A DNA stretch of 37,884 bases from Actinomycetota bacterium (GTDB lineage Bacteria > Actinomycetota > Actinomycetes > S36-B12), in assembly GCA_017857875.1 (NCBI GenBank), contig JAFMCH010000013.1:1-37884 (forward strand), written 5' to 3'. Under the pieces are notes generated by a model. That model ran no database searches. It was not told where the DNA came from and worked only from the letters and a program-made list of their open reading frames with translations. Position numbers and translations under genes: made by a program. Below are positions 15,713-23,441 of the stretch, in pieces; the stretch's first letter is position 1; each line of letters opens with the position of its first letter.

Positions 15713-16435
15713 ATGACTCGAATCCGCCCCGCGATCTGGGTGCTCATGCTCAGCGCGATCGCTTTGGCCACGGCCGCGGTCGTAATCGCGATGGCGGGTT
15801 CGGGTTCATCGGTGGCTTCGGTCGGAGCTCGCCCTGCCGCATCGCAGTCGGTACCCACCGATTCAGCGAGCGGCGGGGCGAGCGCTTCGGATTCGATCGA
15901 TTCTGACCAGGCATCTGCTGGCTTTGACACGCGCACCGATGCGACCGTGTTGCCGGTTCAAGATGTCACCATGACCCCGGTGTCCATCGCCATTCGTTCC
16001 CTAGGCGTCACCGCTGAGGTGGGCAACGTGGGGATCGATGGCCTCGGGCGCGTTGACGTTCCTCGCGATGTCTTTCGCACCGGCTGGTATCAGTACAGCG
16101 TCCGGCCTGGATCACCCCAAGGCTCCACCGTCATCGTGGGGCACAAAGACGGCGTGGATCAGGGCGCTGGTGCCTTTTTCGCACTCGGTGAAGCTGCCAT
16201 AGACGACATCGTTGTCGTCACCACCGCCAACGGGACCAAACTGCGCTACCAGGTGGTCGCACGGGAATCCTTCGACAAAAATACGGTGCCCCTCAATGAA
16301 CTTTTCGCGGCAACCGGCCCACACCGACTCACTCTCATTACCTGCGGTGGACCCTTTGATGCGACCACTCTTGGCTATACGGATAACGTGGTGGTGACCG
16401 CGGTACCGGTCGACTCCGCGTCTGGGGCCAGCTGA
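15713..16435 (+). CDS. Class F-like sortase
   Basis: A 240-residue protein with an N-terminal membrane anchor (residues 7-28), a Ser/Ala-rich linker to about 80, then the sortase beta-barrel. His144 (IVGHKDG) and Cys211 (LTLITCGG) are the catalytic pair, and the family landmarks FRTGWYQYSVRPGSPQGSTVIVGH are present. Sortases cleave sorting signals and join surface proteins to the wall or to other proteins. Oddly, no Arg occurs after Cys211: the position where class A enzymes have Arg (C+13) is in the sequence GYTDNVVV. The DUF4397 gene 36 bp upstream is the likely substrate gene. It overlaps by one base a possible early start of the sigma factor gene. Confidence 0.88.
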   Translation: MTRIRPAIWVLMLSAIALATAAVVIAMAGSGSSVASVGARPAASQSVPTDSASGGASASDSIDSDQASAGFDTRTDATVLPVQDVTMTPVSIAIRSLGVTAEVGNVGIDGLGRVDVPRDVFRTGWYQYSVRPGSPQGSTVIVGHKDGVDQGAGAFFALGEAAIDDIVVVTTANGTKLRYQVVARESFDKNTVPLNELFAATGPHRLTLITCGGPFDATTLGYTDNVVVTAVPVDSASGAS

Positions 16436-16480
16436 TGAGCATGGCTTCGGTCACGGCCCTCGACCTACATCGACATAGGC

Positions 16481-16489
16481 GGGGAGGGA
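16481..16489 (+). promoter_or_regulatory. Strong ribosome binding site that decides the sigma-factor start
   Basis: GGGGAGGGA lies 5-6 nt before the GTG at 16495. The alternative ATG at 16435, touching the sortase stop, has no comparable Shine-Dalgarno. I therefore place the sigma-factor start at 16495. Confidence 0.65.
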
Positions 16490-16494
16490 TACGC

Positions 16495-17133
16495 GTGAGC
16501 GAGCCATTTCGGCCTGCCCCACTGCCCCTGTCACCCGTGGATCCCCCTGCTGCCAAGACAGACGCCGACCAGGAAATCACCGAACGCTTTGTGGCGTCCG
16601 TCAACGGTGATCCGCACATCAGTGCCAATGACGTGTTCGCGGAGGTCTACCGGCGGTGGTCCCCGCTGGTGTTCTCCGTCGCCCGCCGCGCGATGAATGA
16701 TGAGAACGAGGCCGGTGAAGTAACCCAGCGGGTCTTCATCTCGGCCTGGCGGTCTCGGCAGGGATTCAACCCAACGGCCGGGTCTTTGCCCGGATGGTTA
16801 CTCGGCATTACTCGACGCCGCATTGCCGATCGGTGGAGTGAACGCAAACATCCCACCTCGGACACGACCGATAGTGTTCCCGAACACACCGGCGATCTGG
16901 GCCCCCACGACCCCCGGGTTGATCAGGTCATTGACCAGGTGGTCCTCGCCGACGAACTCGACCGGCTCGGACCGCCACCCAGCGATATTCTGCGCCTGGC
17001 TTTTTTCGAGGACCTCACCCACGGAGAAATCGCCGAGAGACTTTCCCTACCGCTAGGAACGGTCAAAAGCCATATTCGTCGTTCACTTGTCCGGCTACGC
17101 ACACGATTGGAGGTTGCTCGCGATGAACCGTAA
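16495..17133 (+). CDS. ECF sigma factor (SigK-like)
   Basis: A 212-residue RNA polymerase sigma-70 family ECF protein. Region 2 includes FAEVYRRWSPLVFSVARRAM and TQRVFISAWRSRQGF. Region 4 has LRLAFFEDLTHGEIAERLSLPLGTVKSHIRRSLVRLR with a clear helix-turn-helix. It should direct RNA polymerase to a small regulon when released from the membrane anti-sigma factor encoded next. Pairing with an RskA-type partner suggests the SigK group. The gene end overlaps the anti-sigma start by 11 bp, the usual arrangement for stoichiometric synthesis. The alternative start at 16435 would add 20 residues. Confidence 0.92.
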   Translation: MSEPFRPAPLPLSPVDPPAAKTDADQEITERFVASVNGDPHISANDVFAEVYRRWSPLVFSVARRAMNDENEAGEVTQRVFISAWRSRQGFNPTAGSLPGWLLGITRRRIADRWSERKHPTSDTTDSVPEHTGDLGPHDPRVDQVIDQVVLADELDRLGPPPSDILRLAFFEDLTHGEIAERLSLPLGTVKSHIRRSLVRLRTRLEVARDEP

Positions 17134-17875
17134 TTCTTTTACAGGTCCGGGGCATGACGACCGCGATCAACACTGCGATCTTGATGATCTCGCCCTTCTT
17201 GCGATGGGCGAGGAGGTTGACCTGGACACAGAGCACCTGGCCGCATGCGGGCAGTGCCGATCAGAAGCCGCATCATTGCGTCGCGTCGTGCGCACCATGC
17301 GCACGGTCTCACCGGCCGACTCCCCCAATGCACCGCCCGCAAACGTGTGGACGGCTATCCAACAGCAGATGGCAAGCGACACGAGCAGCGACCAGGAGAC
17401 CGGCGATGCCGCGGTTCTCGCAACGGTGATTCCGCTTCGATCTCGCAAAGCTCCCTGGATTGCGCTGGCGGCTGTGGTGGGCCTGTTTTTTGGTGGCATC
17501 GTGGGCGCCTCCGTCATCAGCACCGAAACCGTTGCTCCATCGTTGGTGGCCCAAGCTGCACTCGAGCCGCTGCCTGGATTCACCACCAGCGGTACCGCAC
17601 AGGTGGAACAGACAGACGCGGGTGAGATGTTGGCGGTTGACCTGACCGGGCTCCCACCGGCCGAAGATGGCTACTTTGAAGTGTGGCTCATCACTAGCGA
17701 GTCCGACTCCATGATTTCCCTCGGTGCTGTTGGGGCGGGTGGAAGCACGCGCCTACCCATCCCCCAGGGTCTCGCCCTGGACCGGTACAGCATGGTGGAT
17801 GTCTCTGCTGAACGCTTTGATGGTGACGCAACGCACAGCACGATCAGCGTGGTTCGCGGGACCCTCGACACCTAA
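17123..17875 (+). CDS. Anti-sigma factor, RskA family with zinc-finger domain
   Basis: A 250-residue single-pass membrane protein. The cytoplasmic N-terminal domain has the ZAS zinc motif H38-x3-C42-x2-C45. One transmembrane segment is at about residues 112-133, and the extracytoplasmic RskA domain contains the hallmark GYFEVWLI and a SLGAVG turn. It should hold the preceding sigma factor at the membrane and release it after regulated proteolysis. ATG 17123 has GGAGG 9 nt upstream, inside the sigma gene. The zinc motif suggests possible redox sensitivity (inference). Confidence 0.92.
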   Translation: MNRNSFTGPGHDDRDQHCDLDDLALLAMGEEVDLDTEHLAACGQCRSEAASLRRVVRTMRTVSPADSPNAPPANVWTAIQQQMASDTSSDQETGDAAVLATVIPLRSRKAPWIALAAVVGLFFGGIVGASVISTETVAPSLVAQAALEPLPGFTTSGTAQVEQTDAGEMLAVDLTGLPPAEDGYFEVWLITSESDSMISLGAVGAGGSTRLPIPQGLALDRYSMVDVSAERFDGDATHSTISVVRGTLDT

Positions 17876-17887
17876 GGCATAGTGCAC

Positions 17888-17922
17888 GGATCCTCTTCGA
17901 CTAGTGCGAAGCCGAGGATTCC
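17888..17922. terminator. Possible bidirectional terminator between convergent genes
   Basis: An interrupted hairpin (GGATCCTCTTCG with CGAA-GCC-GAGGATTCC) lies just past the anti-sigma stop and overlaps the last codons of the saccharopine-dehydrogenase-like gene. There is no U-run on either side, so termination activity is uncertain. Confidence 0.3.
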
Positions 17923-19124
17923 TCGCGCAGTTCCCACTCTTGACCGTAGCCATCGCGCATCAATGCCAGGTACACCGATGCGTCAAAGGCCTCCGGGCCC
18001 TTCACTCCAACGCCAGACCACTGGCCGGTCGCAAGGAGCTCCAACGCAATGACCGGATTCATCGCCGTCTGCCACACGACGGCCTGGGTGCCGTAGTCGC
18101 GCATGGTCTTGGCGTTGTCAGCCAGGTGGTACAGATACACCGCGCGCGGTTGGCCGGCTAGATCAAGACCGGTGACCTGCGTGCCGGCACACGTCACACC
18201 GCTCATCCGATCTCCCAGCGTTGCCGGGTCGGGCAGGCATGCGGCCACCACATCGCGGGGGCTTACCTGTTGGCCACCCACGCTGACTGGATCCGTGCGG
18301 TCAAGACCGAGCGTGTGCAACACGCGCAGCACCTCGATGAACTCCTCACCCAGCCCGTACTTAAAGGTCACTCGATCGCAGTCGATCCATCGAGGTATCA
18401 ACATGACTTCCTCGTGCTCAACGTTTACGCACTCCACCGGACCAATGCCACCTGGAAAATCAAAAACCTCGGGCTGACTGAATGGCTCGGTCGTAAACCA
18501 GCCACGGCCGCGTTCATAGATAACCGGCGGATTCAAGCACTCTTCGATGGTGGTCCAAATGGAAAAAGACGGGGCGAAGTCGTAACCGGCCACAACCAAA
18601 TTTGCCCCATCACGAACCCCGATTTCAGACACCGACGAAAACAGGTGATCGGCAGCGTATCGAGCGAATACATCCGACAGACCTGGCTCAACCCCGATAC
18701 CGCACAGGGCAAGTCGGCCCCGGTTCTCCCAATCAGCGGTCTGAGCGAATTGCTCTTGACCAAGGGTCACAAAAGTCTGCGCAAACGGTGCCTCAGGGTG
18801 CGGCTGGGACAGGCTCATCGCCGTATCAAGATAGTCGCAGTCCGCAGCCAAGGCGGCCCTAAAGATGGGCATCACAAATCGCGGATCAACAACATTGAGC
18901 ACGTGGGTGATCTGATGATCACGACATACCTGCTCCACCGCAGCGGAATCTGATGCGTCCAGGGCAACCGCACTGAAGCGCGGATCATCCACTCGATCAA
19001 CCACGTGCACTGCGCGTTCAAAGGAATAATCAGCAACAAGCCAGGACTCAAAAAAGGTCCGACGAGCAGAAATCAATGCCGCCGATGTGCCCACGCCACC
19101 GGCACCAATCGCTAGTACTCGCAT
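17901..19124 (-). CDS. Saccharopine dehydrogenase family protein
   Basis: A 407-residue NAD(P)-binding enzyme. The N-terminus RVLAIGAGGVGTSAA is the Rossmann motif. The pattern HVLNVVDPRFVMPIFRAALAADCDYLDTA and the later NPVIALELLATGQWSGVGVKGPEAFD are characteristic of saccharopine/carboxynorspermidine dehydrogenases. Such enzymes make or split a secondary amine between an amino acid or amine and an aldehyde or keto acid. The second of two adjacent ATGs is preferred (6 nt from AAGGAGG; the first is only 3 nt away). It is the last gene of the pot operon, 29 bp after a FAD amine oxidase gene, so a polyamine- or lysine-derived substrate is likely. Which one cannot be told from sequence. Confidence 0.86.
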   Translation of the reverse strand: MRVLAIGAGGVGTSAALISARRTFFESWLVADYSFERAVHVVDRVDDPRFSAVALDASDSAAVEQVCRDHQITHVLNVVDPRFVMPIFRAALAADCDYLDTAMSLSQPHPEAPFAQTFVTLGQEQFAQTADWENRGRLALCGIGVEPGLSDVFARYAADHLFSSVSEIGVRDGANLVVAGYDFAPSFSIWTTIEECLNPPVIYERGRGWFTTEPFSQPEVFDFPGGIGPVECVNVEHEEVMLIPRWIDCDRVTFKYGLGEEFIEVLRVLHTLGLDRTDPVSVGGQQVSPRDVVAACLPDPATLGDRMSGVTCAGTQVTGLDLAGQPRAVYLYHLADNAKTMRDYGTQAVVWQTAMNPVIALELLATGQWSGVGVKGPEAFDASVYLALMRDGYGQEWELREESSASH

Positions 19125-19153
19125 CATGTTCCTCCTTGACACCACATGGGCAA

Positions 19154-20566
19154 TTAGCTGTCGAAGCCCAGGCCTAGGCGATCGAGGGTCCGCAACCACA
19201 GATTGCGCCTACCCGCGTTATTGTCCGCCGCGGCAATAGATCGACGGGTCAGTGAAATACCGATATCACGCAAAGGTCGGGGCGGGAACGGGATCGGCTT
19301 CGTTCGCACCATCGGCAATCGAGTTCGTTCAGTGTCTTGCCCCCACAGCAGATCCAGCATGACCTGGGCACCGAAACGAGACGCACCCACTCCGAGTCCG
19401 GTGAAGCCAAGACTGTAGGAGACTCGCCCTTCATTGGCAGTGCCCCAGAAAGCGCTGAACCGCGAACACGTATCGATGGCCCCTGCCCAAGCGTGCGTGA
19501 ACCGAAGACCCTCCAATTGTGGGAACGTCTGCTCAAAGTGAGCGGCCAGGCGGCCAAAGGCTTCAGGATTGTTCTCCCGATGCGGGCCCATATCGCTGTA
19601 GTAGCTTGCATCGTAGCCACCCCAGAGAATGCGACCATCTTCACTCATCCGGTAATAATGGAATTGATTGCCGGCATCGCTCACACCCTCACGGCCAGTC
19701 CAGCCAATGTCCGCACGCTGCGTCGGCGAGAGTGGCTCGGTCATCAAGACGGAGTCGTAAACCGGCACGATGTAGTGATCAAGTCGTTTGAGTAATGGTG
19801 GGTATGCGCTGGTCGCAAGAGCTACCCGACCGGTTCGCACTCGGCCGTGATCAGTACCGACCATCATGCCGCTACCCATCCGAGACATCGTGCGCGCGGG
19901 CGTGTGCTCAAATATGCGCACTCCCCGCCGGGCAACTGCTTCGGCCAATCCCCAGGCCAGGCGTGCCGGGTCGATCATCGCGACCCCGTGCGCGTCGAAA
20001 GCACCCGCAAGATAGGTCGGCGAGTTAACGCGTTCCCGCGTCTCCTCCGCACTGAGAAACTCAAGCCCCGCACCCAGACTGTTGGCCTCGTCGACCATTT
20101 CCCGCAACTCACCCACCTGATAGGGCGCCACGGCTACGTCGATCTCACCGCTGCGTTGCAGGTCACAATCAATCTGCTCAGCCTCAATGGTGGCGATGAT
20201 GCCATCGAGGTTTTCCTGGCCTAGGCGATGCAGCGTAGGCATCTGGGCAGGCCAACGGGCGAATCCGTTGGAAATGCCATGGGTCAGGGAAGCAGCGACG
20301 AATCCACCATTTCGACCGGTCGCAGCGCCCGCAACGCGGCCGCCATCAAGGAGCACAATGTCGATGCCAGGGTTCCGCTCGGCGGCAAGGTAGGCAGTCC
20401 ATAGACCGCTGAATCCGCCACCGATAATGGTCAGGTCGGCGGTGATGGGCTCAACCAGCGGTGGACGCGGTTCGGGTCGAGCAGGATTGTCCAGCCAGAA
20501 GGGGGTGTGTTGTACATCGCGCAGCATTGCTGCTGCCTGTGCGGAAACTTCGTGGGTAAACGTCAC
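19154..20566 (-). CDS. FAD-dependent amine oxidase, DAO family (PuuB-like)
   Basis: A 470-residue flavoprotein of the DAO (glycine/D-amino-acid oxidase) family. The FAD motif IIGGGFSGLWTAYLAAE is at about residues 47-63, followed by GAATGRNGGFVA, and the C-terminal GFTGLGVGASRFGAQVMLDLL closes the FAD site. The layout resembles gamma-glutamylputrescine oxidase and related polyamine-pathway oxidases. The gene sits 12 bp after potC in the same direction, so the substrate is probably an imported polyamine or its derivative. GTG 20566 is the start, with no strong Shine-Dalgarno. A similar enzyme (30445) is on the other side of the island. Confidence 0.87.
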   Translation of the reverse strand: MTFTHEVSAQAAAMLRDVQHTPFWLDNPARPEPRPPLVEPITADLTIIGGGFSGLWTAYLAAERNPGIDIVLLDGGRVAGAATGRNGGFVAASLTHGISNGFARWPAQMPTLHRLGQENLDGIIATIEAEQIDCDLQRSGEIDVAVAPYQVGELREMVDEANSLGAGLEFLSAEETRERVNSPTYLAGAFDAHGVAMIDPARLAWGLAEAVARRGVRIFEHTPARTMSRMGSGMMVGTDHGRVRTGRVALATSAYPPLLKRLDHYIVPVYDSVLMTEPLSPTQRADIGWTGREGVSDAGNQFHYYRMSEDGRILWGGYDASYYSDMGPHRENNPEAFGRLAAHFEQTFPQLEGLRFTHAWAGAIDTCSRFSAFWGTANEGRVSYSLGFTGLGVGASRFGAQVMLDLLWGQDTERTRLPMVRTKPIPFPPRPLRDIGISLTRRSIAAADNNAGRRNLWLRTLDRLGLGFDS

Positions 20567-20578
20567 AATGCTTGAAGT

Positions 20579-21391
20579 CTATGTCGAGATGCCGACCGCG
20601 GCCTCAAGGCTGCGCCGACGCCGATGATTGATCCATTGCACTACGAGGACGAACACCAAGGCCACGAGGAATACCAGCGTTGCGAGGGCATATGCCTGCA
20701 CGGGAATACCACGTTGGGCCGCGCCCCAGATGTACACGGGGAAAGTAACCAGCGTGCCTGCATTGAAGAAGGTGATGATGAAGTCATCGAAACTCAAGGC
20801 GAAGCCCAGCAGCGCAGCACCCAAAATGCCTGGAAGGACCAGTGGGAACGTCACGTATCGGAAGGTGGCCGCAGGATTCGCATAAAGGTCACGGGAGGCT
20901 TCTTCTAATCGGGGATCCATGCCCTGCAACCGCGCCTTAACAGCCACCACGATGAAAGAAATGGTGAACATGATGTGCGCGATGAGGACGGTCCAAAAGC
21001 CGAGCGGGAAGGCAAGATTTAAGAACAATGCCAACAGACTTGAACCCAATACAACCTCGGGTGTTGCCATCGGCAAGAAGATCAATAGGTTGGTCGTATC
21101 CCTGCCACGAAATCGATAGCGAACCAGCGCGAATGCAATCATCGCACCAAAAATTGTCGCCACAAGCGTTGCGAATAGGCCGATCTGAATACTCAAGACA
21201 AACGATGAACACACTCCAGGAACCCCGCAGATATTCGTCCACGCGTCAATAGAGAACTCATTCCATGAGGTGTTGTATTTGCCGACCGGTGAGTTGAAGC
21301 TCAAGACACCCACGACCGCGATGGGTACGAACAGGTAGACCAAAACCAGGATCGCGATGATGCCAATCAAGTGGCGGCGTAACCAGCGCAT
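20579..21391 (-). CDS. potC: Spermidine/putrescine ABC transporter permease PotC
   Basis: A 270-residue inner-membrane permease with about six hydrophobic segments. The EAA loop that contacts the ATPase is visible as EASRDLYANPAATFRYVTFPLVLPGI. FALSFDDFIITFF is the PotC-type signature. It pairs with PotB. Start ATG 21391 shares one base with the potB stop (TGATG). It takes up polyamines in a PotABCD complex. Confidence 0.93.
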   Translation of the reverse strand: MRWLRRHLIGIIAILVLVYLFVPIAVVGVLSFNSPVGKYNTSWNEFSIDAWTNICGVPGVCSSFVLSIQIGLFATLVATIFGAMIAFALVRYRFRGRDTTNLLIFLPMATPEVVLGSSLLALFLNLAFPLGFWTVLIAHIMFTISFIVVAVKARLQGMDPRLEEASRDLYANPAATFRYVTFPLVLPGILGAALLGFALSFDDFIITFFNAGTLVTFPVYIWGAAQRGIPVQAYALATLVFLVALVFVLVVQWINHRRRRSLEAAVGIST

Positions 21392-22281
21392 CAGACCAAA
21401 TCCTCCGTCCCGGCACGACGGATATAGATAAAGACCACGGTCAAGATGATCGCCATCAAGATGAACGAGAGGGCGCTGGCTACCGGATAATCGCGAAACT
21501 GAAGGAAGTTCACTTGAATCGCTGTGCCCACCATGCTGTCGCTGGGTGATCCCAAGAGTCTTGCGTTGATGAAGTCACCACTGGCTGGGATGAACGTGAG
21601 CAGGGTGCCGGCCACGACACCGGGCAAACTCAAGGGCCAAATAACCTTGCGAAAACCCGTGAACGGACGGGCATACAGGTCATTGGCAGCCTCGATAAGT
21701 CGCGGGTCAATCTTTTCCAGCGCCGCGTAGAGGGGCAAAATCATAAAGGGCAAGAAGTTGTAGGTCAGCCCTAGCACCACGCCTATCGGTGTGTTCAGTA
21801 TTCGATTATCGGGGAGCAGATTCAATGCGTTGAAAAACGAAGTGATCGCACCTTCATCAGACAAGATCGTCCGCCAGGCATAGGTGCGCAGTAGAAAAGA
21901 TGCGAAAAACGGCGCTACCACCAGTACCAGCATGAGGGCACGCCATCGGCCGGCCTTGAATGCAATGAAGTACGCCAACGGGTACGCCAGAAGCAACGCG
22001 AGAATCGTTGCGATACTCGCATAGACAAATGACCGAATGAACTGCGGCCAATAGGCACTCAACGCATCAGCGTAGTTGGAAACTTCAAAGCCCAGTGTGT
22101 AGACGCCTGAACGTCCAGGCACCGGAGCCTGCAGGCTCGTAATCAACAAGGTGATGATCGGCACCACGAAAAACACAGCCAACCACGCGATGCCTGGAAG
22201 CAGAAGCAGATATCCGGTGCGCGGTCGTCGCTGTGTTGACACGCTGGTGGCCGCAACCGGTGTTGAGGTCGTGGTCGCCAC
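21391..22281 (-). CDS. potB: Spermidine/putrescine ABC transporter permease PotB
   Basis: A 296-residue permease with an N-terminal membrane segment after a Thr/Arg-rich tail and about six segments overall. Its EAA loop is IEAANDLYARPFTGFRKVIWPLSLPGVVAG. LLRTYAWRTIL and SGDFINARLLGSP are PotB landmarks. GTG 22281 follows the potA stop by 2 bp, so it is translationally coupled. Confidence 0.93.
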   Translation of the reverse strand: MATTTSTPVAATSVSTQRRPRTGYLLLLPGIAWLAVFFVVPIITLLITSLQAPVPGRSGVYTLGFEVSNYADALSAYWPQFIRSFVYASIATILALLLAYPLAYFIAFKAGRWRALMLVLVVAPFFASFLLRTYAWRTILSDEGAITSFFNALNLLPDNRILNTPIGVVLGLTYNFLPFMILPLYAALEKIDPRLIEAANDLYARPFTGFRKVIWPLSLPGVVAGTLLTFIPASGDFINARLLGSPSDSMVGTAIQVNFLQFRDYPVASALSFILMAIILTVVFIYIRRAGTEDLV

Positions 22282-22283
22282 CG

Positions 22284-23402
22284 TTATACCTGTGGGCTAA
22301 GGCCGAAGGAGTGCTCCACCAGCCAGTGCACCACAACTTCGTCGCCGGGGCGCAGAGGCTGGCTCGCCGACCTATTTTGCTCGAAGACGATCCACTCATC
22401 GCCCCACGAGGTCATCACCATGTACTGGGTTGATACCCCGGCAAATGAGGTGTCGGTGATCTTGCCTGAGACCTGATTAGCCTGTGCGGCAACTGAGTCG
22501 GCCTGACCAGCTGGCACAATGCCAAGCTTTTCCGGTCGCACACCAAGATAGGCCGGACCCTGATCAACGACGGATCGGCTGGCCGGAACGCCGAAGCGCT
22601 GACCATAGGCAGAAAAGACGAGTTCATCACCCGACGATTCAACGATCTGACCCTCAATCTCATTTGACTGCCCGAGAAAAGTGGCCACAAAGCGCGTTGT
22701 CGGCAGGTCGTAAATGTCAACGGGGGCTCCCATTTGCTCGATACGCCCCATATTCATCACCGCCACCGTGTCAGCCATCGTCATTGCTTCTTCTTGATCA
22801 TGCGTAACGTGAACAAAGCTGGTGCCCACCTCGGTTTGGATGCGCTTGAGCTCGATTTGCATCTGCCGACGCAATTTAAGATCAAGGGCACCCAGCGGCT
22901 CATCCAAGAGCAAGACGCCAGGATTGTTAATCAGCGCCCGAGCCACCGCCACACGCTGTTGCTGACCACCTGATAACTGACCGGGTTTGCGTCGAGCAAG
23001 AGGTCCCAGTTCAACGAGTTCGAGCATCTGGTTGACCTGCCCGGCTACGTCCTTAATGCCTCGACGACGCAGACCGAAGGCCACGTTTTCGAACACATCA
23101 AGGTGGGGAAACAGCGCGTAGGACTGAAAAACTGTGTTGACCGGCCGCTTGAAGGCCTTGAGGCTGGTGAGATCACGGTCACCGAGCATGATCTGACCGG
23201 CCGTAGGGTCTTCCAGGCCAGCCACCATGCGCAAGGTTGTGGTCTTGCCACACCCCGAGGGCCCCAGTAGTGCAAAAAACGATCCCGCCGGGATCGTGAG
23301 GGTGAGGTCATCGACGGCAATGAAGTCGCCGAAGGACTTGGTGAGGTTGATCAACGTCAAATCCGCAACATCAACCCCGTTGGCACCCGGCGCCAGTGTC
23401 AC
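22284..23402 (-). CDS. potA: Spermidine/putrescine ABC transporter ATPase PotA
   Basis: A 372-residue ABC ATPase. Walker A is GPSGCGKT (47-54), followed by the Q-loop in VFQSYALFPHLDV, the signature LSGGQQQRVAVARAL and Walker B LLLDEPLGALD. The C-terminal third is a TOBE-type regulatory domain (YLGVRPEKLGIV). GTG 23402 has AAGGAGG 6-7 nt upstream. It powers polyamine import with PotB, PotC and PotD. Confidence 0.95.
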   Translation of the reverse strand: MTLAPGANGVDVADLTLINLTKSFGDFIAVDDLTLTIPAGSFFALLGPSGCGKTTTLRMVAGLEDPTAGQIMLGDRDLTSLKAFKRPVNTVFQSYALFPHLDVFENVAFGLRRRGIKDVAGQVNQMLELVELGPLARRKPGQLSGGQQQRVAVARALINNPGVLLLDEPLGALDLKLRRQMQIELKRIQTEVGTSFVHVTHDQEEAMTMADTVAVMNMGRIEQMGAPVDIYDLPTTRFVATFLGQSNEIEGQIVESSGDELVFSAYGQRFGVPASRSVVDQGPAYLGVRPEKLGIVPAGQADSVAAQANQVSGKITDTSFAGVSTQYMVMTSWGDEWIVFEQNRSASQPLRPGDEVVVHWLVEHSFGLSPQV

Positions 23403-23441
23403 TGTTTTCCTCCTTGTGATCTCACCCTCGAATCCGATTGA

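Noticed and set aside
18270-18953. A 227-codon plus-strand frame inside the saccharopine-dehydrogenase-like gene
   Set aside because: Shadow of the minus-strand gene; low-complexity His/Arg-rich composition and no start signal.
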